Shown piece by piece: positions 1 through 10,900 of a stretch of DNA of 61,722 bases (the stretch's first letter is position 1; every line of letters begins with the position of its first letter). The position numbers and the translations under genes are program-made. The notes under the pieces were generated by a model that was not told the origin of the DNA, did no database searches, and saw only the letters and a list, made by a program, of their open reading frames with translations. Location: contig BMAT01001684.1 in assembly GCA_019649035.1 (NCBI GenBank), positions 28,711 through 90,432 on the forward strand, given 5' to 3'. The stretch is from Elysia marginata (lineage: Eukaryota > Mollusca > Gastropoda > Plakobranchidae).

Positions 1-512
1 CAAGGCTTGATTATTGTAATTCTTTACTAGCTAGTTTGCCCTGAAAATCTATACAGAGACTTCAGAGATTTCAGAATAATGCTGCTAGAATGATCCTAAA
101 AAAGAACAAAGAGAGCATGTAACACCGCTTCTTGTACATCTACAGTGGTTTCCTGTAGACGCTAGGATTAAATTTAAATTAGCTATACTTTGTCACTAAG
201 TTCTACAAAACAAAGCACCATTGTATTTGTGATCTATGATTAGCGTTTACAAACCATCTCGCACATTGCGCAGTAGCAGTAAAGATTCGTTAGTTGTACC
301 TGCAGTGAAAACTAAGACCAATAGAGAAAAATCATTTTCATATGCAGCTCCTCACGTTTGGACTGCATTAAAAACGCACCTTTTCCTAATGTATCTGTCC
401 TAACTTTATTTTGTTCTGTGAATGTGTATTGAAAAGATGTCAATGTCATTTTTGTCTAATGCGCTTTGAGCTTTTTATAAATGTTCTTCATTATTATTAT
501 TATTATTATTAT
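1..512 (+). mobile_element. LINE 3'-end fragment (decayed reverse-transcriptase C-terminus) with (ATT)n tail
   Basis: Translation of the + strand gives a broken copy of the C-terminal region of CR1/L2-type LINE proteins: an LDYCN-like start, then a QRFQNNAARMI-like stretch, then a PLHL..L.WLPV-like region, with several stops and frameshifts. The same region is better preserved at 17763-18197. After the coding relic comes a short 3' UTR containing GCGCTTTGAGC and then an (ATT)n tail at about 490-512, the usual 3' end of such elements. It is 5' truncated at or before the window edge and lies in the intron before the exon at 852. Confidence 0.65.
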
Positions 513-851
513 GAATAAACTAATTTCAGTTGTCGATATCCTTAGCGTCATTAGAGATGGATTCACTTCTAACATACCTTTGAAACCTGCAGTATTTTTC
601 CATCAACAGACGATCTCAACGACACTCTCAAAGCCTCTTTCTGAACTAGAAACTGCAACACACTGAAGTAACAAGGTTCAACCTTTTAAAGCTTTTAATC
701 GTTAAGGAAAGATAATCACTGAAACCGTTACAGGGATATCCAGAAGCCAAGGATACAAAACAACCATAACATACACCATTTGACACATGGATGTTATAGC
801 TACTGTTAAGTTTCAATCGTTTTTTTATGTTTAAATGTTATCTTCCAACAG

Positions 852-1160
852 GTGACAGTGGTTCCTATACCGGACGAGGACAATTTTCAGAACATCTGCG
901 CATGCGTCATAAGAAAACACGGGAGGCATAGTCTAACAGAGGAAGACGTGAAGGCTCACTTTCGCACAAACTACGTAGATGAAGAGAAGGACAGTATTTG
1001 TCCTACTGATGTCTTGTTCATGGACAGCTTTCCGGAGTCCAGACCTGGGCGAGTCGACCGAGGGAAGCTGGCAGATCAGGCAACAGAGATACTTCTCAAA
1101 TCTAAGATAGCCGCAGCTGGTGTGAAAGCAATCAAAGGCATCTTGAACGGCAAAATATAG
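852..1160 (+). CDS. Terminal exon of an AMP-binding enzyme (acyl-CoA synthetase-like), C-terminal domain
   Basis: A splice acceptor (TTCCAACAG) ends at 851 and the open frame runs to a TAG at 1158-1160, giving 102 residues. VPIPDEDNFQNICACVI near the start and CPTDVLFMDSFP near residues 55-66 match the mobile C-terminal domain of the ANL superfamily (acyl-CoA synthetases, luciferases). In that family this domain rotates over the active site for adenylation and then thioester formation. The final motif, normally GK-V-x-R (A10 lysine), reads PGRVDRGKLAD, so arginine stands where the catalytic lysine is expected. The adenylate-forming N-domain must lie left of position 1. Substrate cannot be judged; ACSF2-like enzymes are the nearest I recall. 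Earlier exons are not in the window. Confidence 0.8.
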   Translation: MTVVPIPDEDNFQNICACVIRKHGRHSLTEEDVKAHFRTNYVDEEKDSICPTDVLFMDSFPESRPGRVDRGKLADQATEILLKSKIAAAGVKAIKGILNGKI

Positions 1161-1641
1161 ACTTTCTAACCTCTAATAAGGGTTGTTAGGGGTATTCTCA
1201 AAGAAAGGTTCTATTCTGAAATAATTTTATGCCGAGAGGTAAACTCGTCAAGAGCGCATGCAGTATTTCAAAACTATAACTACCTTGTTAATCGTGGGAC
1301 TGCATTAATATATGGCATGAAGTCACGTTTTGATGCTCAGTTGGCTTTTTAAAAAGCTTACGAAACCTTTTCCTTATTAAGTCAGCATTATATCTAGTTG
1401 TTAAATTCCAAAGAATTTTATCCAATCTCACTATGTTTACATGTTTCAGAGGAGACAAAAAGTGAAAAGAAAGAAAAGTAAAAGTGCTTTTTTGTATCAC
1501 TTACATAGGCCTATTAAAGTTAATGGGAAGTCAGAAAGTTGTTTTATTTCAGAAGCAAGTTTTTTTTGTAAACCGTTTACAAAACAGCGAATGAGAGGGC
1601 GATGTAAATATGAAATGTTTGAATAATATTTGTAAATTTCA

Positions 1642-1647
1642 AATAAA
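1642..1647 (+). terminator. Candidate polyadenylation signal of the acyl-CoA synthetase-like gene
   Basis: AATAAA occurs 482 bases after the stop codon at 1160, on the same strand, in AT-rich sequence. It is the first canonical hexamer after the stop. This is assigned by position only. Confidence 0.45.
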
Positions 1648-1649
1648 CT

Positions 1650-4385
1650 TGCTATTTCTTAAATCTAAATTGCGCTGATATTATGGACCGGGTGCACTAT
1701 GTTCGCAGCCTTAGACTTGGACTAGCAGTCAATCTGTTGACCTACACAGTTGTTTCCCCCACTGATACCGCACAGAGCTGCAGGAGACCACTCAGCCCAG
1801 ATTTGGAATGGCTCGAGCGCGCAGGGGACTCGCTGCCTGGCTAAAACAGAAAAGGAAACATAGGCACTGTCATTTAATGTCTTATTTACTAAGTACATGT
1901 CATTTTAGACCGTTCCATCCAAGCGTATTGGTCACAAAAAGTGCTGAACCATCTATAAATGTGTGTGTCTTTTATTTGAAAAATTTATCTAAATAAGGGT
2001 AACATTAAAATTAATGTCAGTGAGAAATCATAATACAATGATGACTTTATTTCTTTTTTAAATTTTGTGTATTTTATTTGAATAAAGTCGCTTGAACAGT
2101 TACAAAAGAAACACACTGTCTAAATTCATAATCTAGTCTATTTTAATGCAATATGCTCCAGAAGAGTTTTGATTTTTTATGAGGCTACTGATTATGAAAA
2201 CATCAAAAGGTTGTCCTCCTTCTGGTCTGGCAAACTAATAAGTTTGCTATTTGCATATGATATACGTACCGGTACGTGGTCATAACCAAACGAGCTCCAA
2301 CTCATAAACCACATCCCTGTGAATTCATGTGGAGAGATTCTTTCCCAAGAGATACCAAAGTTCCTAAATGAGTTTTTTAATCAATATGACTAAGATTTTA
2401 TTATTTGTGTGGAGTCTCTATAGTCATATTCTAATAAGTTGGGCAATGAATTGGGGAATGCAGTCAGAATCAAACAAGATTTAATATAACTTACCATTGC
2501 ATCTCAAGGTGTTTTAATCTTTACTTAAAGCTAGAAGGAGGCTGAGTTGGTAAAACTGATAGTGACTGTTGGACCTGTCACAGATGGTTCTGGCAACAAA
2601 ACAGGAAACCGTGGGTCATACAAATAAAGATCACTGGATTGCATCAATTCGTCTCAATACTTTTGAACTGCGATAATCGATGTACAAGAAAAAAAAGTAA
2701 AGATATAATGTATTTTCGGCCATGTAATGAATCATTACCCTCTATGTGAGTAAGTGTTTTAGGGAAGGGAGGGTTGAGGGCAAGAGAGGCAGAGGACAAC
2801 CCCGCAAGAAAGTGGAGTGGGCCACCGACAGAAATGGAATACAGCACTCTTACTCACTCAAGTGAAAAGAGCGTGGCATGCCATTTAAAGTCGAGATTGG
2901 ACGCCCTTTGAATATGATACCTAATGGTTTTGATCCTGAAGAAAATTACTATGTCAAGGCTGTTCTGTTAAACTAAGCACTTCATAATTATCCTCAACTT
3001 GGAACTTATTTTGTATTAGGAGGTGCAGAAAAGGAGACCACAATGAGATTAATCCAGGACATTTTTTTTCTCGATCTAACTCAAGCGTAGTTACAATACC
3101 CTGTACCCACCCCCTTAACTCTTTCAAGAGTAGACTGGACAAGCATTGGAAAAATACATCTACCCGTTTCTCCTCTTGCCAAACCACGCATGCAACCATG
3201 CGCTTGTAATTTCAAAGGCCGACGAAAGGGCTACAAGGTCTCAGACGTTGACATCTTCAAATCAATAATTAAACTTAGCTACTCCAAACTAAAAATAGAT
3301 TGCCGCGTTGGGGGTATGTAGACTATTTTTATGAAAAGGTATTTTGATACCAAAATTATTGTAGTATCTTGTTTTTTAAGATTTTTGCGTAATTTTGAAG
3401 TTGACGAAAAATGCGCAAAACACGCTATTGCTAAAAAGCCATTTTTGGCGTACTCTAACTAAAATATTTGTCATCATACAGAGTCCATTCTTCTTACATA
3501 CAATTTTCATATACCTGACAACAAGCTCAATTTTTTTCAGATAACTGCAAATCATACAAGTTGGATTTTATTCACCTCAAACATGGAAAAAATCCCATTT
3601 TGGACATTTCCACGAAGGGAGATAAAAAAGTGTATTTTGGACCAACTTTAAAAAATGTTTAAAAATCATGCAATAGGCCCACATATCCTTTATACATAAA
3701 ATTGAAGGAAAATTTAAGCTCTTTATGAAAATACTAAATCTAGGATGCCAGGAATGGAAAAAGTCCATATAAGAGCTTGAAATTTTTAAAAAGTTAAGAA
3801 CTCACATTTTTACCAATTTTAAAAAATTCCCATAAAAAACTAGAAGGCCCTAAGTTATTTGATTTACTCATTCCAAGATGTATTAAATTAAAACCAACAC
3901 AATTAGACCAAAACTTATTCTAAATAGCAATAAAAATATTAGTACCAGCCTTTTAAAGCATGTGCAAACTGCATAAGAGGTCTTAAAGATACAATGTAAG
4001 GAGCTACGTCTACGTCCTTTGCCTGTTGCCAGAAGGTGTTACTAAGACCCTCATAGACCTTGTCCATTAAAAAAAGCAAACAACAGCAAAAAAATATTAG
4101 AGCTATGTGGTTTAACCTTTTAATGAATAGGGAGGTCTAGCAGCTTGAGGGTTAAAGCCTGCAATGTTTAATTTAAAGGTTTTTAGTATCAAAATACAAC
4201 TATCCTGAAAATTTCAATCTGTCTAGCGAAAAATAGTATGCAACTTTGATTGAGCCTTCGAAGAGGGGACATTAAACCAAAGCACACCACAAATTTATCT
4301 TTGGTTATAGTCGTTAAATAAAAAGTTACATTTAGTGATTTAATACACAGCTCAAATTTGAAAGCCAGTGAATTTGTATGTATGA
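1650..4385. other. Intergenic stretch between two convergent genes
   Basis: No gene was recognised. The DNA is AT-rich, and open frames are short and show no family resemblance. A small relic of a retrotransposon tail lies at 2768-2851. The lower end probably holds the 3' UTR of the SLC34 gene: on the minus strand an AATAAA hexamer lies at 4386-4391, about 190 bases past that gene's stop codon. Confidence 0.6.
2768..2851 (+). repeat. Possible relic of a non-LTR retrotransposon C-terminal tail
   Basis: The + frame reads RVEGKRGRGQPRKKVEWATD followed by a short tail and TGA. The GKRGRG-P-x-x-W pattern is common at the very end of reverse transcriptases of several non-LTR retrotransposon clades. 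Nothing upstream is recognisable, so this is either a small decayed fragment or chance similarity. Confidence 0.35.
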
Positions 4386-4391
4386 TTTATT
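4386..4391 (-). terminator. Candidate polyadenylation signal of the SLC34 gene
   Basis: TTTATT on the + strand is AATAAA on the minus strand, about 190 bases beyond the stop codon at 4583. Positional evidence only. Confidence 0.35.
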
Positions 4392-4582
4392 GAAATCTAA
4401 GTTGAAAAATCTGGAGTTTAAAAGCGCTGGGTTGCTCTTTCAAGTCTTCGTTATCACGCCAACGTGTGTTACTTCCAGCCTGTATTGCGACCGAGGTAGA
4501 AGAGAAAGTCTAAAGCTGCCAGTACAAAATAATGTACATACCTTAAGGTATAAATGTGTTCTTCATTTGAAACGGCATCGTT

Positions 4583-4976
4583 TTAATCATCATCTATAGA
4601 AAATGGGTCGTCGGTATTGAATTCTGTCTCTTTTGATTTTGGTTGTCTTTTAACCAGCTTCTCCTTTTCACTAGATTTAGACCTGAACTTTTCCCTACAA
4701 ATCCCTCCACACAGTTTGTTGAAAAAACTATCATACGGTTCCAAAGACCGCAATGCTTTTGGCAAGCCAGAATCTTCCCAGGTCCGTAGTCTTACGGGCA
4801 GCATGTGGACAGCATGGCGCTGCAGAAAGTTCACCATGGCCAGGAGTATGCCTAGAGCGACTACAGGCGCGGCTACAGCGGCGAGGCCCGCGGGTCCACT
4901 CAGTGACACAGCAAACACCAACAGCGGCAGCAGCAGGAAAGCCAGCAAGATGTACGCAAGGGCAAACCAGGGGTAT
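4583..4976 (-). CDS. SLC34A: SLC34 exon: last transmembrane segments, cytoplasmic tail and stop
   Basis: The acceptor AG lies at 4978-4977 (minus), and the first base completes an arginine codon split from the previous exon. The exon encodes [20 protein letters not shown], a second hydrophobic segment ([16 protein letters not shown]), then [20 protein letters not shown], matching the LP..L..W....W..SL.P region after the last membrane helix of SLC34 proteins. The tail is Lys/Ser/Glu-rich and ends FSIDDD. No vertebrate-type C-terminal TRL PDZ ligand is present. Confidence 0.92.
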
Positions 4977-7900
4977 CTGATATTACGGGATATCACAAGA
5001 TACATTTTGATGGGGTTCATGTATTAGGTTATGATTTTTTAAAATTTGAGATTAAAGGCCTCAATAAAGCTGTATACTATGTAAGCATTGAACTAACATG
5101 ATCAGAGGCTGGGAGGATAGTAGCTTTCCCCCGAATGTTTCATTTTATTGTAAGAGTGCTCTAAGTAAAAGTGCATCACTAAAGAGAAAATTAACTTTAA
5201 TTTGGACTTTATTGACAAAACTGTATTTTTCATACATATTTATGCAATACTAACAATCAAAACAACAACAACAACCATCTTTTCTCGGCTATTAGCAATC
5301 AAATATAAGATTCGTGCATGAAAGCTCTAACTTACACCTTTACAACTGTTGGCATAAAGATCACAAAAAATTGAAGCCTTCGGGATTTTGTCTCAAACTT
5401 TGGTATGCAAAGATGGCTATTAATCAACAGTTTGAAAATCTTTCATGGTTTTGGGAGCGAAATGTGGGATTTTCACTTCGAAATACCTCTAGCTTGCGCG
5501 GTTTGAGGTTTAAATTTAGGAAAAAGGTTACACGTCTGTAAAAGGTTTAGTTTGACTCAGTTTATGACGTACAGCTCAAGAAGGTTTGACAATATTTCAC
5601 TTCGTACATAACCACATCCACCCCTAGAGAAACTGACCTTGCAACAGTGTTTCCCATTGCTTTGGCAGCAGACAAAGGCACCTTTCTTGACGGAGGCCAC
5701 GGGTACCAGAGCAGGATGCCAGAAAAGTTAAACAAAAAGTGACTAAGAGCCAGTCGAATTCCTGCCCGCATGGACTCCGGGTCTGACGCGAGGGCAGCCA
5801 GCATCCCCGTCATGGTAGTTCCCAGGTTAGCGCCAAGTATCACAGGATACATTCGCTCCAGATGCACGGCGCCAAGACCAACTAGCGGCGTCAGTGCTGA
5901 TGTCAGGACAGAGCTGCTCTGGATGAGGACGGTCAAGGCTGCTCCAACTATCATGGCGGCATATCCGGTCAAATGTCTCCAAGGGCCTGGAAAATCTGAG
6001 TTGACGACCCTCTTGATGGTAAATGAAGGCAAGACAGTACGTAAAGAACTTTGAAGGTCAATTGCTTTTAAGAATTTTCCAATAGACTTAAACGAGTATA
6101 TCTTCCCCGTTCGAAATCAAAGTAATCAAATGAATAAGATAGCTGTTCTAAACATCTCACTTTTTGGGCTTTTCCGAGATTTTTTTTTTGTTATAAATAA
6201 GGTAATAGCCTAAGAAAAAAAACCGCTGATTATTGGTTACATGTTTAGAATGTACTACATGAATCATATGATTTTATCGCCTCCTATTTATCATAGTCAT
6301 TTATCTACTCAGGATAAGAAAGGGTAAAAGGCTATACTTTGACTTTTAGCCGCTCTTTACTACCATCCTTGTGCCGCCGTGTCTAATGGCAGACTTTCTG
6401 TTTTCGGACCAAGAGGTCAGAGATTTAAGGGCTGGCTTGGTAGGTTGGCGTTTGATCTTTGGAAAAGGTCATTAACAAATCACAGACAATGTCCTTGCCT
6501 CACTGAGGTGTCATGTGAGAACTTCATTATGGGCAATGAAAGATCTTGCCATTATAATACAAAGATGCCCTGTTTCAGCTGTTGTTCCTTTGTAAGTTAA
6601 TAATATACCGAGCATGGTGTACAATGTGGCCATTTTCAATTAAAAGCACTGTATACATTGCCTCTTCATATTATTTATTAATTTGTTATACCTATACGCA
6701 TTCTATATTTGCATTATAAAAAGTATCACATTAAAGAAAGATCAAATTTAAAAGACCAAGGATAACAGCATCGACAACAAACGTGGGAGCAGAATAGCAC
6801 TGACCAATGAAAACAACAAAATATTGACAGCAGTAACAACCTGAATGGCTTTTGCCACCGCGCCCCTCAGCAAAGAGCAAAGGATCTTCACAATGAGTAG
6901 CAGGCAGGCTGTCAGTGAGACCAGTGAAGCTGTGAGAAGAAGCACGCCGGCGGAGGAATCAGAGCCAGGCCAGTTGGAGAATAAATGGTCTCCTGAATTG
7001 TGACAAAATTGTGAAACGCACAGAATTACAGTTTTCGAAGTACAAGATGCCAAGGGCTGCCGTGTTGTGTTTTATTCATGGAGCAACAAAACATAGGATC
7101 CACATGTTTTTGAAGTATTAGGAAGACACTGATTCTAGAATAATAATATCCAACATAGTCATAACTATTTTTTTATTATTATTACCAAATGGGTAATTAA
7201 TAGGTGACTCGTCGCTTATTTAAACGAAATCCTTTTTTATTTTAAATTACATTAATTCACACAGTTATACAAGGTATAGTCTACATTAACAAAAGTGAAA
7301 TCATTTAAAAGCTGGAACTTGAGACAGTTTTGTGGATAGTTTTGTCAAATATAATTCAAACGAATTAGCTAATAAAACAAAAGAATCTTTAAAAAGATAG
7401 CCCTATTATTTTACATGAGAGCATATAAAATGTAAAAACTAACGACAAATGACAGGTCACCGTGGATAGCTCATCGAGGTTAGGAACATACTAGAATGAA
7501 GTGGCTAAACCGAGACGCTAAACACAAACAAAACCTCTCACCTAACTCTATGATGCTTCCGTTGACCTTTTCTCCTCGGGCTATTGCTTTTATTTTGGCA
7601 GAGGACAACTGCAGGGTGAAGTGAAAAGGTAATTATAGATCTTTTTGTATTCAGAAAGATTTTTAAACTGGATTTATTCTCTTAGCAAATTTATACACGT
7701 GTTATCAAATTTTATGGACGCAAAAATATAAAAACTTTAAAATCAATCTGAATTTTTATTGGAGGCGTATCATCGGGTGATAGAAGTAAAAAAAAAGTAA
7801 AAATAAAAAGGTTCAAAATGGAGGAAACAAGTACAGCTTTTTAAAATATGACTACATGGATAAATGTTTTTCTATCTCTTTATATGTATGTCTCTGGTTT

Positions 7901-10900
7901 CGACTGATGTAAAAATAAAAAGTTTCCTTCTACACTCGAACTGGCAGATAAAGGAAAAAAGAACCCACATCAATAATTTCTTTCGTTACAGGTTCTGTGA
8001 TGGCTTTCAACAGTTTTGTGTTGGAGGTCGTGGAGTTTGTCCGGTTGAGGTCAAGTCCTTTCGTTATGGCGTCGGTAAAATGATACAGGTATCCAGATGT
8101 GACCTCCACTGGCAATAACACGATGACACATAACCAGTTGAAAAAATCGTGTAGAGTGGCCGCAGCGAAGGCGCGCCTGAAACAAGATCAAACTTGGGTT
8201 AAAGTTTTAATATTAAAACACCATTGTTTGTAAAAGCTATAAGCTGTTGGCCATGTTTTTTTCTCTGTACCTAAGCACTGCATTATGATGTCAATGTCCC
8301 TTTTTTATTTTGATTTTTTAAAGTTAACAATATTAACAGAGTTTTGACCTGACCTGAAACACCAATCACTAGCTTAAGCGGCTCGTACACCGTCTAGTTG
8401 CTGGCAATGTTCAATCCCCGTGTAGTTGCCGGCAATGATCAATCCCGGTGTAGTTGCCAGTAATGTTCAATCTCCGTTTAGTTGCCAGCAATGTTCAATC
8501 CCCGTGTAGTTGCCGGCAATGTTCAATTTTTGAACGCTTTCCATCAGATTAAAACAGACAATTATAATTATGCTGGCAATTACTGATTAATTTTTCCGAT
8601 CACAAGTGACTGACGAATTATGACAAGTTGTACCGGACCAGAGCACATGACATTATGTCTATAACGGTGCTAAACTCATCATAATTTCGTCCAGACTTTG
8701 TACTGACCTGAAGTCTCCTTTGGCGCGGACCTGGCCCAGAGCAACCAGAGTGTTGGTCACTGTCGTACCGATGTTACTGCCCATCACGATAGGGATAGCG
8801 TGCGGCAGGGTCAGAACTATAGGCAAATGGTACAAAGATGATGTGGAAAGTCGACATTGTAGAAAGACACTTAACTCATGGAAACAAAAATTTATCGTAC
8901 ATAAATCTTTAAAAGGAAATGTATAAGAGATTTACAGGCAGGTTTCTAGAATAGTTGGTGGCAGTGCAAGGACCTAATACTCTTAATACGCAGTTTATTT
9001 TTTTAGGACTATCTAATAATTATGTACCCTTTTTCTTGCAGCTGTATTAACTACTTCTCAAAGTAATCCGAGAAAACCCCGTAACACAAAAAATACAGTT
9101 TTAATTTTCGTGTCTACATAAAGAGATGAACCAAAACAGCATTCCACAAAGTAATATGTCCCATGAGAAACTGTTTGTGTACGATCATAGATCAAGTTGC
9201 CCGAAATTTGATGTGATCTGACACACCCATCTGAGGTCGCCAATCTTTTATATCATAAACTATATAGTGAATTAAAAAAATGTTGAGCGTAATGTCCCGA
9301 AGCTGCATAAGAAAACTTTATTGCGGGTGCCGATTTCTGATAGGAAGATCATAGCCCAAATCATCAAAACTACTCATATTAAATCCCATCAAAGTTCTAC
9401 AGAGTTTTCGCTTTCTTTCAAAAGCAGGGTTTTTGGTTTTTTTTTTATCAAACTGTTATTTTAACACATTGAATAAACACAAGTAATATCCTTTTTGCAG
9501 CAACTTTTCCAGAGTTATACATATGTGTGTAGGCCAGCTGATTCTTTGTTTTGACTGACCTTTTTCAAACATTTTTCTCTGATTTTCTTTTGAATGTCTA
9601 TTCTTTCATATAAAATTGAGCTGTTAACTTAAGTGCACTCTCTTTGCTTTTTATGCATTATTGTTTCTAGTCAAGTTTTAATTATCATGTTGAAGTGAAA
9701 ACGTTTGATAACAACGCCATTTTAATCGCAAAACCCGTCATTCTTAGTTCACGTGTATGATAAGGACTTATCGACCAATCAATTAATTATAAGAGGTCAC
9801 ATAAATCGTACTCTCACATCTATATTTTTTTATTTCTGATAACGTAGATGGTACCCCAAACAATTGCGTTGTCTAGTGCGCTTACAAATTAGTTTACCAT
9901 ACCCCCATAATTTACCCCAAAACACTCTTTCTGTAAGGAGAAAATTCTCAAACAAAAACTATGGCAAACACAAATAGGTCTTCAATGTCCAAGTTATAGT
10001 AATGTTATCGTTGAAGTAACCAAGACACCAAAGAGTGAAATATTTAGTTGGCCGAGCTAATTTTTTACAAGACATAAGTAAACAGTAGGACAAACAGAAC
10101 AAACTATCATTTACTGTTTGCGAACAGCTAATAAATTATTATTATTATTATAAAAAAATCAACATTCATTTTTCTAGAAATTTAAAAAAACTCGTGCTAA
10201 AACAAGTTGCAGAGAAATGAAGTAAGCAAGTTCTTATCCTACATTTTATATGTTTAGACATTGTTGCACCTTTACACGGTTTGCCATAGCTTACTAACCT
10301 GAAGCTCTTTTCAACATTGATCGTATTTTTTTTTTATTGTATATCAATTGTATACCATTTTTACAAGGGTTAAAGAAATTAGGTGCGAGTTTCACGAATA
10401 AAAACCTAGGTGTAAAACACCATTTTTTTTTGGCTTCTTCTAAGGTTTTAAGTATAATCAATGAATTTATTAAGTTTATGATCACATGTTGATGAATATT
10501 GCCCATAGCGATAGGGATAGCGTGCGGCTATTGCAGTTATTGCAATTGTTTCTCTGAGTATTTGTTACAAATATATAAAATTCATTTGCAGTGACATTAG
10601 TACTCACTCCTTGATGACGTAATCAGATAGTTGTCTGTTACAATCTTACAGTTTGAACCTGTATATCCGATGACAGCGTAGGTCCTGGATGTCAGTAATA
10701 AAAACCTACTACATGATAAAGAATATTTTTCCTGTCATGACAGTTATCCGCACAACAACTGACCCTCAGAGGTCACCATGGATACGAGGATGGAAGTAGC
10801 TGTAGATGAGCTTTGCACCAACACAGTAGCCAGGACACCGATCATCACTCCTGCCACAGGGTTAGACAGCAACACAGAGCTCGCCAACGCCTCGCCTGCC

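Noticed and set aside
4617..5027. 136-codon frame on the + strand
   Set aside because: Antisense shadow of the last SLC34 exon.
5770..6054. 94-codon frame on the + strand
   Set aside because: Antisense shadow of the second QSSS exon of SLC34.
8391..8527. CRISPR-like repeat array
   Set aside because: Units of 28 bases are contiguous with no spacers, inside an intron of an animal gene.
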